Part shown: positions 1-8,309 of the stretch, piece by piece
How positions within the stretch are numbered: the stretch's first letter is position 1
Layout of the letters: the number at the start of each line of letters is the position of its first letter
NCBI GenBank assembly: GCA_902826245.1
Contig: CADEEA010000024.1
Span: 1 to 43,689 of the forward strand
Reading direction: 5' to 3'
DNA from: an uncultured Alphaproteobacteria bacterium
GTDB lineage: Bacteria; Pseudomonadota; Alphaproteobacteria; Caulobacterales; Aquidulcibacteraceae
Length of the DNA: 43,689 nt
The notes under the pieces: generated by a model
Told to the model about the DNA's origin: nothing
Seen by the model: only the letters and a program-made list of their open reading frames with translations
Databases searched by the model: none
Made by a program: the position numbers and the translations under genes

Positions 1-182
1 GCCATGTCCGCTGCGTAAACCAGGCATTCCAGCGCGTGAATCGCCGGGAAAGGCAGCTTGCGAAGCGTCAACGCCAGGGCCCCGGGCCCAGCGCCAAGCG
101 GCCCCATGGCGATTAGGGCTATCGCGACCGCAACACCCAACCCTGGCCCAACCCGTCGCGGCGACGTACGCTTGCCTTCCAT
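1..182 (-). CDS. Partial hypothetical protein, N-terminal end only
   Basis: An open frame starts with ATG at 182 and runs off the left edge of the window, giving 60 residues. The N-terminus is basic (MEGKRTSPRR) and is followed by a hydrophobic stretch at about residues 14-40, as in a membrane anchor or signal sequence. I do not recognise the family. It is divergent from the LytTR gene, and about 40 bp separate the two starts, so they may share a regulatory region. It could also be a chance frame in GC-rich DNA. Confidence 0.4.
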   Translation of the reverse strand, partial: MEGKRTSPRRVGPGLGVAVAIALIAMGPLGAGPGALALTLRKLPFPAIHALECLVYAADM

Positions 183-221
183 GCTTTGCCTCCAAGCTCG
201 ATCTGCTATGGCCATGGCGCC

Positions 222-1055
222 ATGAGCGATCCTCTGCAGCCGCGCTTACGCGAATCCGCGGAACCTCTTCGCGAAACGCTGGCGCCTACGATTGGCGCTT
301 CGCCAATGACGGACCCGCGTGACTGGCGCACCTGGGCCAGAAACCTCTCGATCTGTGCGGCGGCGGGCGCTTTCCTGGCGCTGATCGGCGCGATGCAGAC
401 CGATGAAATGCCGCTTGCCTCCCGCCTGCTCTATTGGGTTCCGCTGATGATGGCCGGCGCACCGCTTGGGCACGTCGCCAGTGCACTGGTGATGCGGGTC
501 CCACGCGCGGCTGCGAGTCGCTGGGTGTTTGGCGCGCTGCTTTCGCTTGCCATAGCTGCGCCTATCACGTTCGTGGTCTGGGCCTATTCCAGCGCCTTCT
601 TCGCCGCCGCGATCCGCCTCCCCGACCTCCCCGCCCTATTCTTCAGCGCTCTGGTTATTTCGGCGCCGATGAGCGCCATCATGATCGCCGTGAACCTGCC
701 GGGGCGGGTGACGCACGCCGCGCCGGAGCAGAATGCAGTCAGGGCGCGCTTCCTTGAACGCCTACCGCCCAAGCTTCTGGGGGCGGTGCTTTATGCGGTG
801 TCGGCCGAGGACCATTATCTGCGCTTGCACACATCGAAGGGCAGCGACCTCATTCTAATGCGTCTCGCCGATGCAATCGGAGAACTGGAGGGTCTCGAAG
901 GCGCGCAAACGCACCGCTCCTGGTGGGTGGCGCGGGATGCGGTGGAAAACACCCGCCGCGAGGGCGAGCGCGTGGTGCTGGTGCTGAAGGGCGGAACCGA
1001 GGCGCCAGTAAGCCGGCCAAACCTAAGACCTTTGCGGGCAGCGGGCTGGTTTTAG
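222..1055 (+). CDS. Membrane-anchored LytTR-family DNA-binding regulator
   Basis: About 277 residues from ATG 222. Four hydrophobic segments lie near residues 41-58, 68-90, 101-122 and 137-158. A C-terminal LytTR domain follows at about 182-273, with typical features: an AEDHYLRLHT strand, HRSWWV, and a closing PVSR motif. LytTR domains bind DNA as ten-stranded beta folds and usually control extracytoplasmic or competence-type functions. This is the one-component form, with the sensor part in the membrane and no receiver domain. A TTG at 186 would add 12 residues and an ATG at 306 would shorten it; neither has a clear ribosome site. The target is not evident; the divergent partial gene is one candidate. 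Confidence 0.85.
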   Translation: MSDPLQPRLRESAEPLRETLAPTIGASPMTDPRDWRTWARNLSICAAAGAFLALIGAMQTDEMPLASRLLYWVPLMMAGAPLGHVASALVMRVPRAAASRWVFGALLSLAIAAPITFVVWAYSSAFFAAAIRLPDLPALFFSALVISAPMSAIMIAVNLPGRVTHAAPEQNAVRARFLERLPPKLLGAVLYAVSAEDHYLRLHTSKGSDLILMRLADAIGELEGLEGAQTHRSWWVARDAVENTRREGERVVLVLKGGTEAPVSRPNLRPLRAAGWF

Positions 1056-1591
1056 CGCGCTTTCCACTCAGCGCGCGCAATTTCCCAAACCTCGTGCGGC
1101 ATGCCGGCGTGATACGTAGTCTCGCGCACTTTCATGCCAAGCCGCTTCGCCAATGCTTGGGAGCGATCATTTTCGGCGTGAACCAAGCTGACGATGCGTT
1201 CGAGGCCGAAGCTCTGAAACACCCAATCGCCGGCGGCGCGCGCCGCCTCCAAGGCATAGCCCTTGCCCCAGTGTGAGCGCGCAAGTCCCCAACCGAGTTC
1301 AAACCCTAGCCAGCATTCCGGCTGCCAGGCGCCGACGCGGCCGACAAATGCCCCGCCTTCCTTCTCTTCGACCGCGAACAAACCATAGCCCCGCAGCGCC
1401 CAGTGCCCGACCAGCAAAGCCAGATGCCGCCATGTCGTCGGGCGGTCCAGCGGACGCTGATCGCTGGTCAGAAAGCGCGCTACATCTGCATCGGCCATCA
1501 TTGCCGCCAGCGCGTCGAGGTCGTCCTCGCGCCAACCGCGCAGGATCAGGCGTTCGGTTTCGAGTCGGGGCGTGGCGCGCGGATCGAACAT
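1052..1591 (-). CDS. GNAT N-acetyltransferase, RimJ/RimL type
   Basis: About 179 residues from ATG 1591, eight bases after the stop of the upstream DUF6265 gene; the longer frame from 1645 would overlap that gene. The protein opens with RLETERLILRGWREDD, the usual start of RimL-like acetyltransferases. It has the acetyl-CoA loop region SHWGKGYALEA near the middle and a C-terminal NDRSQALAKRLGMK segment. The family transfers acetyl from acetyl-CoA to an amino group on proteins or small molecules; the substrate here is unknown. A second, diverged GNAT of the same class lies at 4266-4817. It overlaps the end of the convergent LytTR gene by four bases. Confidence 0.87.
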   Translation of the reverse strand: MFDPRATPRLETERLILRGWREDDLDALAAMMADADVARFLTSDQRPLDRPTTWRHLALLVGHWALRGYGLFAVEEKEGGAFVGRVGAWQPECWLGFELGWGLARSHWGKGYALEAARAAGDWVFQSFGLERIVSLVHAENDRSQALAKRLGMKVRETTYHAGMPHEVWEIARAEWKAR

Positions 1592-1598
1592 CGCGCCA

Positions 1599-2093
1599 TC
1601 ATAGCGGCACGCGCTGGAAGCGCAGCACCTCTTCCTCGACCACATCTCCGCGGCGCAGGCGGATTGTCATCACGACACGGTCAGCGCCCTCGCGGCGAAT
1701 CTCCAGGCCGTTGAACAAGAGCGCTTCGGGTCCGACCGAGACCGGCTCGAAGGTGTGCCAGCCGTCCTTCTCTTCCCAGCCCACCATATCGGGATTGAAG
1801 TGTTTGACGCGCATGCGCACGCCGCCCTCGACGACATCAAGCATCATGAATTCGTAAAATTGCGGCTCGCCGTCGCGCCAATAACGGAAGTGTCCCACCA
1901 TCTGCCCGCCGATCGGCGGCGCCCAGGTCTCCTCCATTTCCCCGCCGAAGCCGGTGCCTACCCAACGCCCGGCCAGCCAAGCGGCGTCTTCAATTCTCGC
2001 CTCGGCGGCCGGCGGCGTGCTTTGGGCGCGCGCTTCCCCCAAAACGCTGAATACTAGTGTCAGCGCCAAGAGCGTCCTGAGCATCACAATCAT
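1599..2093 (-). CDS. Secreted DUF6265-family protein, copy A
   Basis: 164 residues from ATG 2093, preceded by a purine-rich GGGAGGGAG ribosome site. It has a signal peptide (about residues 1-23, ending ARA) and then a compact beta-rich domain. Conserved stretches are AAWLAGRWVG, QMVGHFRYW, PQFYEFM and RVKHFNPD. These match the DUF6265 family of small exported proteins, which has no established biochemical function; the fold probably resembles lipocalin-like barrels. Copy B at 3680-4186 shares roughly half its residues. It lies between an M28 peptidase and an acetyltransferase on the same strand, with short gaps that suggest co-transcription. Confidence 0.82.
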   Translation of the reverse strand: MIVMLRTLLALTLVFSVLGEARAQSTPPAAEARIEDAAWLAGRWVGTGFGGEMEETWAPPIGGQMVGHFRYWRDGEPQFYEFMMLDVVEGGVRMRVKHFNPDMVGWEEKDGWHTFEPVSVGPEALLFNGLEIRREGADRVVMTIRLRRGDVVEEEVLRFQRVPL

Positions 2094-2141
2094 GGCTCCC
2101 TCCCCTCCTCTAGATGACGCCTTGGCCCTAGCGATTTGGAC

Positions 2142-3581
2142 TCAACGCGACGCCGAAAACACCCAATCGCTGTCGGCCGCGAGGTACACGAACGTCGCCC
2201 ACGCCGCGACATTCTGGCGGAGCGCGGCACGATCGATGGCGTTGAGCGTATCGTCCGGCGTGTGGTGATAGTTGAAATAATCGAGGCCATCCTGACTCAG
2301 ATCGACGACAGGCACGCCGGCCGCACGAAGCGCGCCGACATCGGCGCCGCCGTCAGCTTCGTTGTTGCCGGGGTTGATCCCGAGCGGCGCCAGAGCGCGT
2401 TGAAACGCGCGCGCGTAGGGCATTGCCTGCTCACCGAAGCGGGTATCGAAGCGCCATACCCGCCCTGCGCCGAAATCGCTTTCCAGCGCAACGATGTGGT
2501 TTTCACCTGCATGCGCCGCGCCGTAGGCGGCCCCGCCGTGTACGCCATTCTCCTCCGACCCGGCGAGCAGTATGCGGATGGTGCGACGCGGGCGACGCGG
2601 CAGCTCACGGATCAGCCGCGCCGCGGCGGAGATGATCGCCACGCCCGCGCCGTCGTCGATCGCGCCCTGCCCCGAATCCCATGAATCCAAATGAGCCGCG
2701 AGAAGCACGATTTCATCCGGCCGCTCGCGCCCTCGAATTTCAGCGATCACATTGCCGGAGGGCGCGTTGTCGCGAAGTTCTGCTTCGATGAAGAGCCGCA
2801 CGCGTGTAGGGCACCGTGCAGCCAGTCGCGCGAGCACATCGGCGTCAGCTGGCGAGATCGCCATCGCCGGCAGCGAGGCGCCGTCCTGCTGGCGCGACGC
2901 CCCACCTTGGTGCGCAAAGCGGTGCGGATCGGTTCCCACTGAGCGGATCAGGCAACCCGCCGCGCCCTTTGCCTGCGCAATAGGAGCGCAGCGCCCGCGC
3001 TTTCTCACGGCGACGCCGTAGCCAGAGCCGTCTTGCGTCGCGATCATGTGTTCGTCGATGAAAACGATGCGGCCCGCGACCTCCGTGTTCGGCGCGCCTT
3101 CGAGTGCCGCCAGATTGGGGAATGCGACGACCTGCGCTTCCAAGCCGCCGGCCGGCGTCGAAGGCGAGCCGCCAAGCGCGACCGCGACCATTGGGCGCGC
3201 GACGCCGGGCGCAACGATGAACGCTTCCTCGCGCGTGGCGTCCCAGAAAGGAATTGTGAACGGCTCGATACGGACATTGGAGAAACCGTTCGCGCGCAAC
3301 ATCGCCACCGCCCAATCGCGCGCGCGCGCTTCCGCTTCGGAGGCGGCCAGGCGCGGACCCACTTCGGTCACCAGGCTCTCGACGATCTGGTAGGCGTGGT
3401 CGCTCGCCAGCGCCGCGGCCTGCAGGCGAGCGATCGTTCGCTGCTGCGCGGGGCGGATCGGGGCGGTTTGCGGCTCGGCCCGCGTCGGGTTCACCGCTTG
3501 TACGAAACCGGGCTGCGCCTGTTGCGCATTCGCCGATGAGGCGAGCGCAAGCGCCGCCAGACCCAGAACCATAATTCTCAT
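2142..3581 (-). CDS. Secreted M28-family zinc metallopeptidase
   Basis: 479 residues with a cleavable signal peptide (about 1-19, ending ANA). The ATG at 3581 follows a good AAGGCGGAG ribosome site. A PA-like insert precedes the catalytic domain. The M28 metal ligands can be followed in order: AAHLDSWD (His and Asp), AIDDGAG (bridging Asp), SEENGVHGG (catalytic Glu and ligand Glu), ESDFGAG (Asp) and NYHHTPDDT (His). M28 enzymes of this length are exported di-zinc aminopeptidases or carboxypeptidase Q-like dipeptidases. It probably degrades peptides in the periplasm or outside the cell. It is flanked on both sides by DUF6265 genes. Confidence 0.92.
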   Translation of the reverse strand: MRIMVLGLAALALASSANAQQAQPGFVQAVNPTRAEPQTAPIRPAQQRTIARLQAAALASDHAYQIVESLVTEVGPRLAASEAEARARDWAVAMLRANGFSNVRIEPFTIPFWDATREEAFIVAPGVARPMVAVALGGSPSTPAGGLEAQVVAFPNLAALEGAPNTEVAGRIVFIDEHMIATQDGSGYGVAVRKRGRCAPIAQAKGAAGCLIRSVGTDPHRFAHQGGASRQQDGASLPAMAISPADADVLARLAARCPTRVRLFIEAELRDNAPSGNVIAEIRGRERPDEIVLLAAHLDSWDSGQGAIDDGAGVAIISAAARLIRELPRRPRRTIRILLAGSEENGVHGGAAYGAAHAGENHIVALESDFGAGRVWRFDTRFGEQAMPYARAFQRALAPLGINPGNNEADGGADVGALRAAGVPVVDLSQDGLDYFNYHHTPDDTLNAIDRAALRQNVAAWATFVYLAADSDWVFSASR

Positions 3582-3679
3582 GCTTACTCCGCCTTTCCGG
3601 TCGCGGCGCAGAGTGCAGGCGCGCCCGCACGATGCAAGCGGGAAGCGATAATCAGGCGAGTCGCTGGCAGCCCGTCTGC

Positions 3680-4186
3680 TCAGTCGGCCCGGCGCCGGTA
3701 GTGCAGAGTCACGGTTTCGGGGGGGCCATCGCCGCGCCGCATGGTCAAAATGTGATCCGACGCTTCAGGGCCGGTGCGGCGTAGGATGAGGCCATCGAAG
3801 TGCAGTTCGTCGGGCATCGCGGAGACGAACGCGAACGTGTGCGCCTCGTCCTTTTCTTCCCAACCGGTGAGATCGGGATTGAAGTGTTTGACCCGGTAGC
3901 GCAGCCCGCCTTCGTACTCTTCGATCACCAGGAATTCATAAAATTGCGGGACGCCGTCTTGCACCATCCGGAAATGGCCCACCATCTGCGCGCCTGCGGG
4001 AGCAGACCAGCTCTCCTCGAGCACACCACCAAAGCCCTCTCCAATCCAATCGCCGGTAAGCCAAGCCGCGTCGGCGATGCGGACCTGGGCCGCCGGGGGC
4101 GGAGCGCCCGTGGCCTCCTGAGCTGTGGACGTCGATAGAAAGCCGGCCAGGACGATCCCAATAAGGCCTGCGGCAAGTCTGAACAT
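3680..4186 (-). CDS. Secreted DUF6265-family protein, copy B
   Basis: 168 residues from ATG 4186 with a strong TAGGAGGCG ribosome site just upstream. The signal peptide spans about residues 1-22. The mature part repeats the pattern of copy A: IADAAWLTGDWIG, QMVGHFRM, PQFYEFL, YRVKHFNPD and GWEEKD. The two copies are paralogues at about 50-55 percent identity by eye, so the duplication is old or the two were acquired separately. The function is unknown. About 80 bases separate it from the acetyltransferase upstream and about 100 from the M28 peptidase downstream. Confidence 0.82.
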   Translation of the reverse strand: MFRLAAGLIGIVLAGFLSTSTAQEATGAPPPAAQVRIADAAWLTGDWIGEGFGGVLEESWSAPAGAQMVGHFRMVQDGVPQFYEFLVIEEYEGGLRYRVKHFNPDLTGWEEKDEAHTFAFVSAMPDELHFDGLILRRTGPEASDHILTMRRGDGPPETVTLHYRRRAD

Positions 4187-4265
4187 CGGCGCCTCCTACC
4201 GCATCACCACCACTGCAAGGTTGCTCCAGGCAAGCGGGATTCGACGAGCGCCAAAATTCGTGCGC

Positions 4266-4817
4266 CTAGCGTGCGCGCGCTTTCCACTGCGCCTTCGACT
4301 GGCCGTAGATATCGACCATGTGGTCCTGAAACGGCGGCGTGAGCGCCACATTCTCACGCTCGCGCACCGAGCCCAGGCGCTCGGCCAATCTGATCGAGGG
4401 CGTGTTGGCTTTGTCGATGCAGTGGATCACGTGACCCCAGCCGAGATGATCGAAGGCCCAATCCATAGCGGCGGTCGCGCCCTCGAGCGCATAGCCTTGC
4501 CCCATCGACGCGCGCTTCAGCCCCCAACCGACTTCATCGCCAGGCCAGCCACCCTCTTTGCCGCCCGGACGCCAAGGCCCAAGCCGGCCGATCCACTCCC
4601 CGGTGTCGCGCCTCAAAACCGAAAACATGGAATAGCCCAGCAGCGACCAGGCGCCCGTCAGCGTCGCCATCAAACGCCACGCCTGATCGCGCGGCATCAA
4701 GCCGCCGATGAAGCGCATGGTCTCCTCCTCCGCGCACATTTCCGCGAAGCCATCGAAGTCCTCGTGCAAAGGCGGGCGCAGAATGAGGCGGGCGGTGGTG
4801 AGGGTTGGGCCGATCAT
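4266..4817 (-). CDS. GNAT N-acetyltransferase, RimJ/RimL type
   Basis: 183 residues from ATG 4817. It opens with TLTTARLILRPPLHEDFDGF and has the acetyl-CoA-binding region ASMGQGYALEGA and a C-terminal NTPSIRLAERLGS segment, the standard order for RimJ/RimL-like GNATs. The substrate is unknown; members acetylate ribosomal protein N-termini or small amines. It is only distantly similar to the GNAT at 1052-1591. The two GNATs bracket the DUF6265-M28-DUF6265 genes in mirror order, all on the minus strand. Confidence 0.87.
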   Translation of the reverse strand: MIGPTLTTARLILRPPLHEDFDGFAEMCAEEETMRFIGGLMPRDQAWRLMATLTGAWSLLGYSMFSVLRRDTGEWIGRLGPWRPGGKEGGWPGDEVGWGLKRASMGQGYALEGATAAMDWAFDHLGWGHVIHCIDKANTPSIRLAERLGSVRERENVALTPPFQDHMVDIYGQSKAQWKARAR

Positions 4818-4873
4818 GGCGCGAACCTAGGCGGTCACAGGCGCTTCGTCATTCCCCCGCTGCGGCCCATTGA

Positions 4874-4890
4874 GATCACAAAATGTGATC
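4874..4890. promoter_or_regulatory. Palindromic operator candidate for mazEF
   Basis: A perfect inverted repeat, GATCACA-AAA-TGTGATC, lies 55 bases before the antitoxin start. A related half-site, ATGTGAT, recurs at 4919-4925. It is directly followed by TACAAT (4926-4931), a good match to a -10 box, with little leader before the ATG at 4945. MazE-type antitoxins bind palindromes in their own promoter, so this is a natural autoregulation site. A Crp/Fnr-type factor is an alternative, but the half-sites are inverted relative to the TGTGA-N6-TCACA order. Confidence 0.45.
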
Positions 4891-4944
4891 GCAAACAGCC
4901 GCAAAGACATTGCGCCGGATGTGATTACAATGTAGCTATTGACG

Positions 4945-5187
4945 ATGAAAGTCTCTGTCATCCCCATCGGCAATTCGCGCGGCGTTCGGCTGCCAAAGGC
5001 CGTGCTTGAGCAATGCAAGTTCACCGATTCCGCCGAGCTCACCGTGGAAGATGGTTGTGTGGTGCTGACGCCGGTTCAAACGCCGCGCGCGGGCTGGGCG
5101 GAGGCGTTTGCCGCCTCCCCTGCTGAGAAGCTGAGTGAGGAAGATCACGACTGGCTCGACGCGCCGCTCGATGCCGAAGATTCCTAA
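4945..5187 (+). CDS. mazE: AbrB/MazE-type antitoxin
   Basis: 80 residues from ATG 4945. The N-terminal swapped-hairpin DNA-binding domain is recognisable: MKVSVIPIGNSRGVRLPKAV, then the second strand ELTVEDGCVVLTP. The acidic C-terminal tail (about residues 50-80, SEEDHDWLDAPLDAEDS) is typical of the segment that wraps and inhibits the MazF/PemK toxin. A TTG at 4939 would add two residues. No Shine-Dalgarno is seen, and the nearby -10 candidate would give a very short leader. It overlaps the toxin gene by 17 bases, which supports coupled translation. Confidence 0.88.
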   Translation: MKVSVIPIGNSRGVRLPKAVLEQCKFTDSAELTVEDGCVVLTPVQTPRAGWAEAFAASPAEKLSEEDHDWLDAPLDAEDS

Positions 5188-5518
5188 ACCCACGCCGGCG
5201 CCAAAGCGCTTCGAGGTTTATCTCGTGCGTCTCGATCCGGTGCTGGGCGCCGAGATCAGCAAGACGCGGTCGGGCGTGATTATTTCACCAGATGAAGCCA
5301 ACGACGCGTTGCGCACGGTGATCGTCGCGCCGCTGACCTCGGTGCGGCGCGCCTGGCCGACGCGCGTGCCGGTGCGCGTCGCGCGGATTGCGGGCGATGT
5401 GGCGCTCGACCAGATGCGCGCGGTGGACAAGGCGCGGCTGGCGAAACGCGTGGGCGCGCTGAGCGCGGCGGAGGCGGGGGCGGTGCTGGGGCGGTTGGGG
5501 GAGATGTTTGGGGAGTGA
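5171..5518 (+). CDS. mazF: MazF/PemK-family toxin endoribonuclease
   Basis: 115 residues from ATG 5171, inside the end of the antitoxin gene. The SH3-like MazF fold is recognisable: FEVYLVRLDPVLGAEISKTR (the GxEhxKxR signature), PDEANDALRTVIVAPLTS, and DVALDQMRAVDKARL (the D-Q-hR-hhD motif). MazF enzymes cut mRNA at short sequence motifs and are held inactive by MazE. The small antitoxin followed by an overlapping toxin is the canonical arrangement. The cut site cannot be read from sequence. It converges on the HNH-like gene, with only 12 bases between their stops. Confidence 0.92.
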   Translation: MPKIPKPTPAPKRFEVYLVRLDPVLGAEISKTRSGVIISPDEANDALRTVIVAPLTSVRRAWPTRVPVRVARIAGDVALDQMRAVDKARLAKRVGALSAAEAGAVLGRLGEMFGE

Positions 5519-5530
5519 TACTAAAGGCTA

Positions 5531-6283
5531 TCACGCAGCACGCATATCCGCTGGGACCCCTCCAATTTCTCGAAGAACACCGGCTCCGCTGTACCAAGCG
5601 AAACGACTCTTCAATTCTGCATTGGGTTCGTGATCGAGCACAAAACCCAGCCAAACGACACTTCCGGCCACCTCAGCCGCAAGCGCGGTTCCTACGCCGG
5701 CAAGCCGCTTGACACCCCAGCCGAACCGCCTCGGCGCTGATTGATTCGCGGTTGCTGGAACGAATTTGTCTAACTGAGCGATCACCTTTCGAGTGGCTTC
5801 GCCCTCTTCCGCCATCCCGCAGTTGCTGGTGATCCTTACCAAGATGTGCCCTTCACGCGTGACCAGCTGCCCCGTCAGGCCGTAGTGCAGCGCCTGAAAG
5901 AGCCTCATGCCAACGTTGTGCACAGCCGTTTGAAATCGCTCCGGGAGCTGAAACGGTTTGCGGTGCACATTCGCGGGATAAGCGTCAATTCCCTCGAACA
6001 GAGTGCGACGAAATTCTTCGTCACGCCCAAGAAATGATCTTGTGCGTTTGATCATCGACAGAGCGTGCTTTTCATCAACAGGCTCGTTGAGGTTGAAGGA
6101 ATTCAAAACCTCCGCAGCTAGGCTTTCGTCAGTTCGCTTTCCGTCATTGCATTCGTGGCAAGCGGGGAAGACGAAGCCGGCGGGCCATGAGCCTACCGGG
6201 AAGAACTTTCGGGCGGGATTGTGATCCTCTGTTTCCGCTTTTGCTTGCCCGCAGCAATAGCAGCACAGCGGATGTTCGACCAG
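5531..6283 (-). CDS. HNH-like zinc-finger nuclease candidate lacking a normal start codon
   Basis: The minus-strand frame is open from a TAG at 6317-6319 down to the stop at 5531. A TTG at 6106 would give only 191 residues. The conserved part lies upstream of it: EHPLCCYCCG, then TEDHNPARKFFP, then FPACHECNDGKR. This is the CxxC...H...P...CxxCN pattern of treble-clef HNH proteins, at about residues 4-50 when counted from CTG 6283. No ATG, GTG or TTG exists in this part. Initiation would need the CTG at 6283, or the gene has lost its 5' end where it meets the displaced mdh fragment. The C-terminal 190 residues belong to no family I recognise. Base composition is visibly lower in GC than the neighbours. 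It may be a pseudogene. Confidence 0.6.
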   Translation of the reverse strand: MVEHPLCCYCCGQAKAETEDHNPARKFFPVGSWPAGFVFPACHECNDGKRTDESLAAEVLNSFNLNEPVDEKHALSMIKRTRSFLGRDEEFRRTLFEGIDAYPANVHRKPFQLPERFQTAVHNVGMRLFQALHYGLTGQLVTREGHILVRITSNCGMAEEGEATRKVIAQLDKFVPATANQSAPRRFGWGVKRLAGVGTALAAEVAGSVVWLGFVLDHEPNAELKSRFAWYSGAGVLREIGGVPADMRAA

Positions 6284-6348
6284 AAATTGGCGGCGGCGAT
6301 TCCCATTTGCCGAGCACTACCCAAACGTCGTTGGGAACTCGTTAACCC

Positions 6349-6450
6349 ACCCCCCGGATCAATCCCTTTGCACGCTTCCGCAAGGCCCTTCACCGCATCC
6401 ACGCTCTTATCGAACATCGCCCGTTCCGCGCTCGTGAGCTCGCACGTAAT
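6349..6450 (-). pseudogene. Displaced 3'-end fragment of a malate dehydrogenase gene
   Basis: On the minus strand this stretch encodes [19 protein letters not shown] and then [11 protein letters not shown]. This is the C-terminus of the malate dehydrogenase at 7276-8238 with only two residue changes in about 30. At the DNA level about 75 of 87 positions match between 6354-6440 and 7287-7373, and most differences fall at synonymous third positions. The true stop is lost through a small deletion after the GIDPG codons. Both copies point the same way and flank the DUF3800 gene. The rest of mdh is absent here. Confidence 0.85.
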
Positions 6451-6490
6451 GCTGACGCGGCGCATGCCTTCCGCTATGGCGATTTCCACA

Positions 6491-7102
6491 ATGTTGGTCT
6501 TTATCGACGAAAGCGGCGATGCGGGGTTCAAGCTCGACAAGGGCGCGAGCCCTATTTTCGTCGCGGCCATGGTGATCTTCGAAACCAGCCAGCACGCGGT
6601 CGCCACGCAACAGGCAATCGAAAAAAGTGAAGCAAAGCGCCTGCACAAGCCGGAATTCAAATTCAACAAGTGTAGCAACGACGTACGGGATGCATTCTTT
6701 CGCAGCGTTCGAGACTGTCCGTTCTGCGTTCGCGCAGTAGTGGTCAGAAAAGAGCTCATTTACTCCCCGCGGCTTCGGGCCGATAAGCAGAGCTTCTACA
6801 ATTATTTCGTCAGCTCGATGCTTCGCTACGACAATGATCGCCTCCGCCAAGCCCGCGTGGTTATCGATGGGTCAGGCGATCGTGAATTCCGCAGGAACTT
6901 GAACACACAGTTTCGGCGCAAGGTTGGCGACGGGGTCATCGCCGACGTGAGGTTTAAGGATTCCAAGTCAGATTTGCTTGTCCAGCTTGCGGACATGTGC
7001 GCCGGCGCAATTGCCCGATCATACCGAAGTGACCGCCCAAACCCTCAGCGTTGGCGGGCGATGCTAAGCCCAAAAATCAACGACGTTTGGGACTTTCGGT
7101 GA
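6491..7102 (+). CDS. DUF3800-family protein
   Basis: About 203 residues. The start is placed at ATG 6491 because family members open with a short strand ending in FIDESGD, here MLVFIDESGDAG; ATGs at 6476 and 6464 are in frame and possible. The open frame extends left to 6221, but that part reads through the displaced mdh fragment. The C-terminal QLADMCAGAIAR is also typical, together with the acidic residues of the FIDESGD strand and the VVIDGSGD strand. DUF3800 proteins are thought to have an RNase H-like nuclease fold and are common in mobile and defence islands; their function is not settled. It sits between two copies of the mdh 3' end. Confidence 0.82.
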   Translation: MLVFIDESGDAGFKLDKGASPIFVAAMVIFETSQHAVATQQAIEKSEAKRLHKPEFKFNKCSNDVRDAFFRSVRDCPFCVRAVVVRKELIYSPRLRADKQSFYNYFVSSMLRYDNDRLRQARVVIDGSGDREFRRNLNTQFRRKVGDGVIADVRFKDSKSDLLVQLADMCAGAIARSYRSDRPNPQRWRAMLSPKINDVWDFR

Positions 7103-7110
7103 GAAAAATG

Positions 7111-7181
7111 CGCCCCCATGCCCTAATCTCGGCGGAACCGAGCACGCACACCATACGGCGACAGTTCGGGTCATGGGGGCG
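7111..7181. other. Long-stem inverted repeat between DUF3800 and mdh
   Basis: CGCCCCCATG (7111-7120) pairs with CATGGGGGCG (7172-7181). The pairing extends by CCC (7121-7123) with GGG (7168-7170) across a one-base bulge, giving 13 pairs. Inside lies a second hairpin, CTCGG-CGGAA-CCGAG (7128-7142). It starts eight bases after the DUF3800 stop and precedes the mdh stop on the opposite strand. It could act as a bidirectional terminator without a T-run or be a small structured RNA; no family was recognised. Confidence 0.5.
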
Positions 7182-7275
7182 ACTTTGCACGGATACACAT
7201 AGTAGCTATTGGCGTTAACGTCTAGTTAAGATTCGGTTATCGCGGCCAGAATTTTCCGGAAAGTCAAGGGTTAAT

Positions 7276-8247
<972 letters not shown>

Positions 8248-8309
8248 CTATTTTGGGAATCTCCGAAGGCGCGGGGTTTAGACCCGCTCGCGGCCCGGCG
8301 CAACGCGCC

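Noticed and set aside
6221..6490. A longer DUF3800 protein starting at 6221
   Set aside because: This part is antisense to the displaced mdh fragment and the HNH-like gene. The family begins at the strand leading to FIDESGD.
6193..6759. A 188-residue minus-strand open frame containing the mdh-like segment
   Set aside because: Only the middle portion resembles mdh. The rest is antisense to DUF3800 or out of frame with the HNH motif, so it is a chance frame around a gene fragment.
7110..7182. A tRNA-like element of about 73 nt with a 7-bp acceptor-like stem
   Set aside because: The stem pairs well, but no D-arm or 7-nt anticodon loop can be formed, the T-arm has a mismatch and no TTCRA loop, and the inner hairpin loop has five bases.
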